From Candidatus Heimdallarchaeota archaeon (GTDB lineage Archaea; Asgardarchaeota; Heimdallarchaeia; Heimdallarchaeales; Heimdallarchaeaceae), in contig JAUVXV010000002.1 in NCBI GenBank assembly GCA_030603365.1, positions 402,757 through 466,756 on the forward strand: 64,000 nucleotides of DNA. Reading direction: 5' to 3'. The position numbers were made by a program, and so were the translations under genes. Below are positions 63,134 through 64,000 of the stretch, in pieces (the first letter of the stretch is position 1; each line of letters starts with the position of its first letter). Under the pieces are notes generated by a model. It ran no database searches and was not told the origin of the DNA. It worked only from the letters and a program-made list of their open reading frames with translations.

Positions 63134-64000
63134 TTAGATCTTTTTGCGTTTTTTATTAATGAGAAGACTTATGACAACAACACAAACGAAGATTCCAAAT
63201 AGAAAAGTCCCAACATAAGCTAATTCAGGAAATGTAGTTGTGGGCATATAAGATTCTTCCATCATCCAGAAGTTACTATGACCTAAGACATGAGTTATTG
63301 TTGTTCCATTATCAACAAATTTCTCTTCCCAATTGATGAAAGATTTAGCTTCTTCTAAGAGACCTGTATGTATATTTACTGAAGTTTTAATCGTTGCTTC
63401 TAATATTTCTAAATTATAATAGATTGAACTCAAAACAAGATAATAGTATTTAATATATAATTCAATTATGAATGAATCAGAATCCATACTGTAGGTATAA
63501 TTCAAATTATAAGTATATACATAAGTTGTGCCCGTTATCTCAGTAGTTGTATTGTAATCGTCTTCAAAGGAATTATCCACAAGCTCTTCAAAGAGTTGTT
63601 CATAAAGATTATAGGAGCCTGTAGAGTTGACATATCTAGTAGGGGATATTAAAAGATAGGAATCTAATGAGTATATATACCATAGCCAGACATAGCCTAA
63701 CATCATTGGGTCAGGATTAGGAATTAAGATCCCATTAACATAGACTTCATACCAAGTATCATTAGCTGTATCAGGATCTTCAGTTATGTCCAATCTAATT
63801 TTGTTACTTTCATTTATTCTAACATCACCGATATAGAAATCGTCTGGAGTTTCATACCTATCCCCGACTATATCAAGAGTTTTGACAATCCAAGTAAAGG
63901 AGTTTCCGGGATATATAACATCTGAGAAAACTAAAGTACCAGTAGGATAATCTGCAGTTGTCGATACAGTACTGGAAATAAGTACAAAGATAGTGAAAAC
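63134..64000 (-). CDS. Exported membrane-anchored protein, N-terminus beyond window
   Basis: The frame is open from the stop at 63134 to the right edge: 289 codons with no start, so the real start lies past 64000. The visible start VFTIFVLISSTVSTTA looks like the end of a signal peptide, so only about 10-20 residues are missing. The body has many N-x-S/T sites (DIVGDRYETPDDFYIGDVRI..., YNTTTEITGTT, ETLEATIKTSVN-like region), then a membrane helix (VGTFLFGIFVCVVVISLLI) and NKKRKKI tail. I do not recognise the family. It may belong to the same surface-protein group as its two neighbours. Confidence 0.75.
   Translation of the reverse strand, partial: VFTIFVLISSTVSTTADYPTGTLVFSDVIYPGNSFTWIVKTLDIVGDRYETPDDFYIGDVRINESNKIRLDITEDPDTANDTWYEVYVNGILIPNPDPMMLGYVWLWYIYSLDSYLLISPTRYVNSTGSYNLYEQLFEELVDNSFEDDYNTTTEITGTTYVYTYNLNYTYSMDSDSFIIELYIKYYYLVLSSIYYNLEILEATIKTSVNIHTGLLEEAKSFINWEEKFVDNGTTITHVLGHSNFWMMEESYMPTTTFPELAYVGTFLFGIFVCVVVISLLINKKRKKI

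Overview
The window is an AT-rich stretch of an archaeal chromosome. The archaeal information-processing set is direct evidence: a TFIIB-type initiation factor (TFB), the 48-residue RNA polymerase subunit P, an eIF1/SUI1 protein, an archaeal/eukaryal-type glycyl-tRNA synthetase and a type II methionine aminopeptidase. Many genes also have a TATA-like octamer about 25-30 bases before the start codon and little or no leader. Several genes lean towards eukaryote-like biology: a GET3-type ATPase with its CxxC pair, next to a single-pass secretory protein resembling translocon-associated protein beta; a RING-like protein; and a charged N-terminal extension on MetAP. Together with many large N-glycosylation-rich surface proteins this suggests an Asgard archaeon, though no rRNA is present to prove it.

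Layout. 1-5 kb: an ABC-export permease cut by the left edge, a GNAT acetyltransferase, a 14-helix drug-type MFS exporter and an M42 peptidase. 5-9.3 kb: fixA, fixB, an AlbA_2-C-terminal-like gene, fixC and fixX (electron-transfer flavoprotein system), closed by a strong hairpin terminator. 9.4-12.2 kb: a radical SAM protein and two zinc-ribbon proteins, one RING-like. 12.2-16.9 kb: pyrimidine synthesis (pyrF, and a pyrD-pyrK-pyrC operon) around an HTH-phosphoribosyltransferase regulator. 17-28 kb: phosphoesterase, glycerol kinase, glycosyltransferase, MetAP, M48 membrane protease, secreted phosphodiesterase, HAD phosphatase, helical-repeat protein. 28-35 kb: DUF3160 surface protein, a probable small structured RNA, a membrane-anchored glycosidase-like protein, a HAD phosphatase and two DegV proteins. 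35-46.7 kb: TRAP-beta-like protein, GET3, TatD, a third DegV, a zinc ribbon with no ordinary start codon, SUI1, a cysteine-rich radical SAM enzyme, a phosphate-transport pair, rpoP, glyS, a broken TFB copy and the intact TFB. 47-51.7 kb: sdhA-sdhB-fumC. 51.7-64 kb: a second DUF3160, a beta-helix surface protein, a class II CCA-adding enzyme, an NfeD-like protein with 11 Asp-His-Asp repeats, two arylsulfotransferase-fold exported proteins and an exported protein cut by the right edge.

The genes fit an organism that moves electrons through flavoproteins (Fix/ETF plus succinate dehydrogenase/fumarate reductase with fumarase), makes its own pyrimidines and invests heavily in anchored extracellular proteins. 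The most unusual items are the structured RNA near 30.55 kb, the TRAP-beta-like/GET3 neighbourhood, the TFB half-copy with an in-frame stop, the DHD-repeat NfeD protein, the class II CCA enzyme and the zinc-ribbon gene that seems to start at ATT. No CRISPR array, insertion sequence, rRNA or tRNA gene was recognised.
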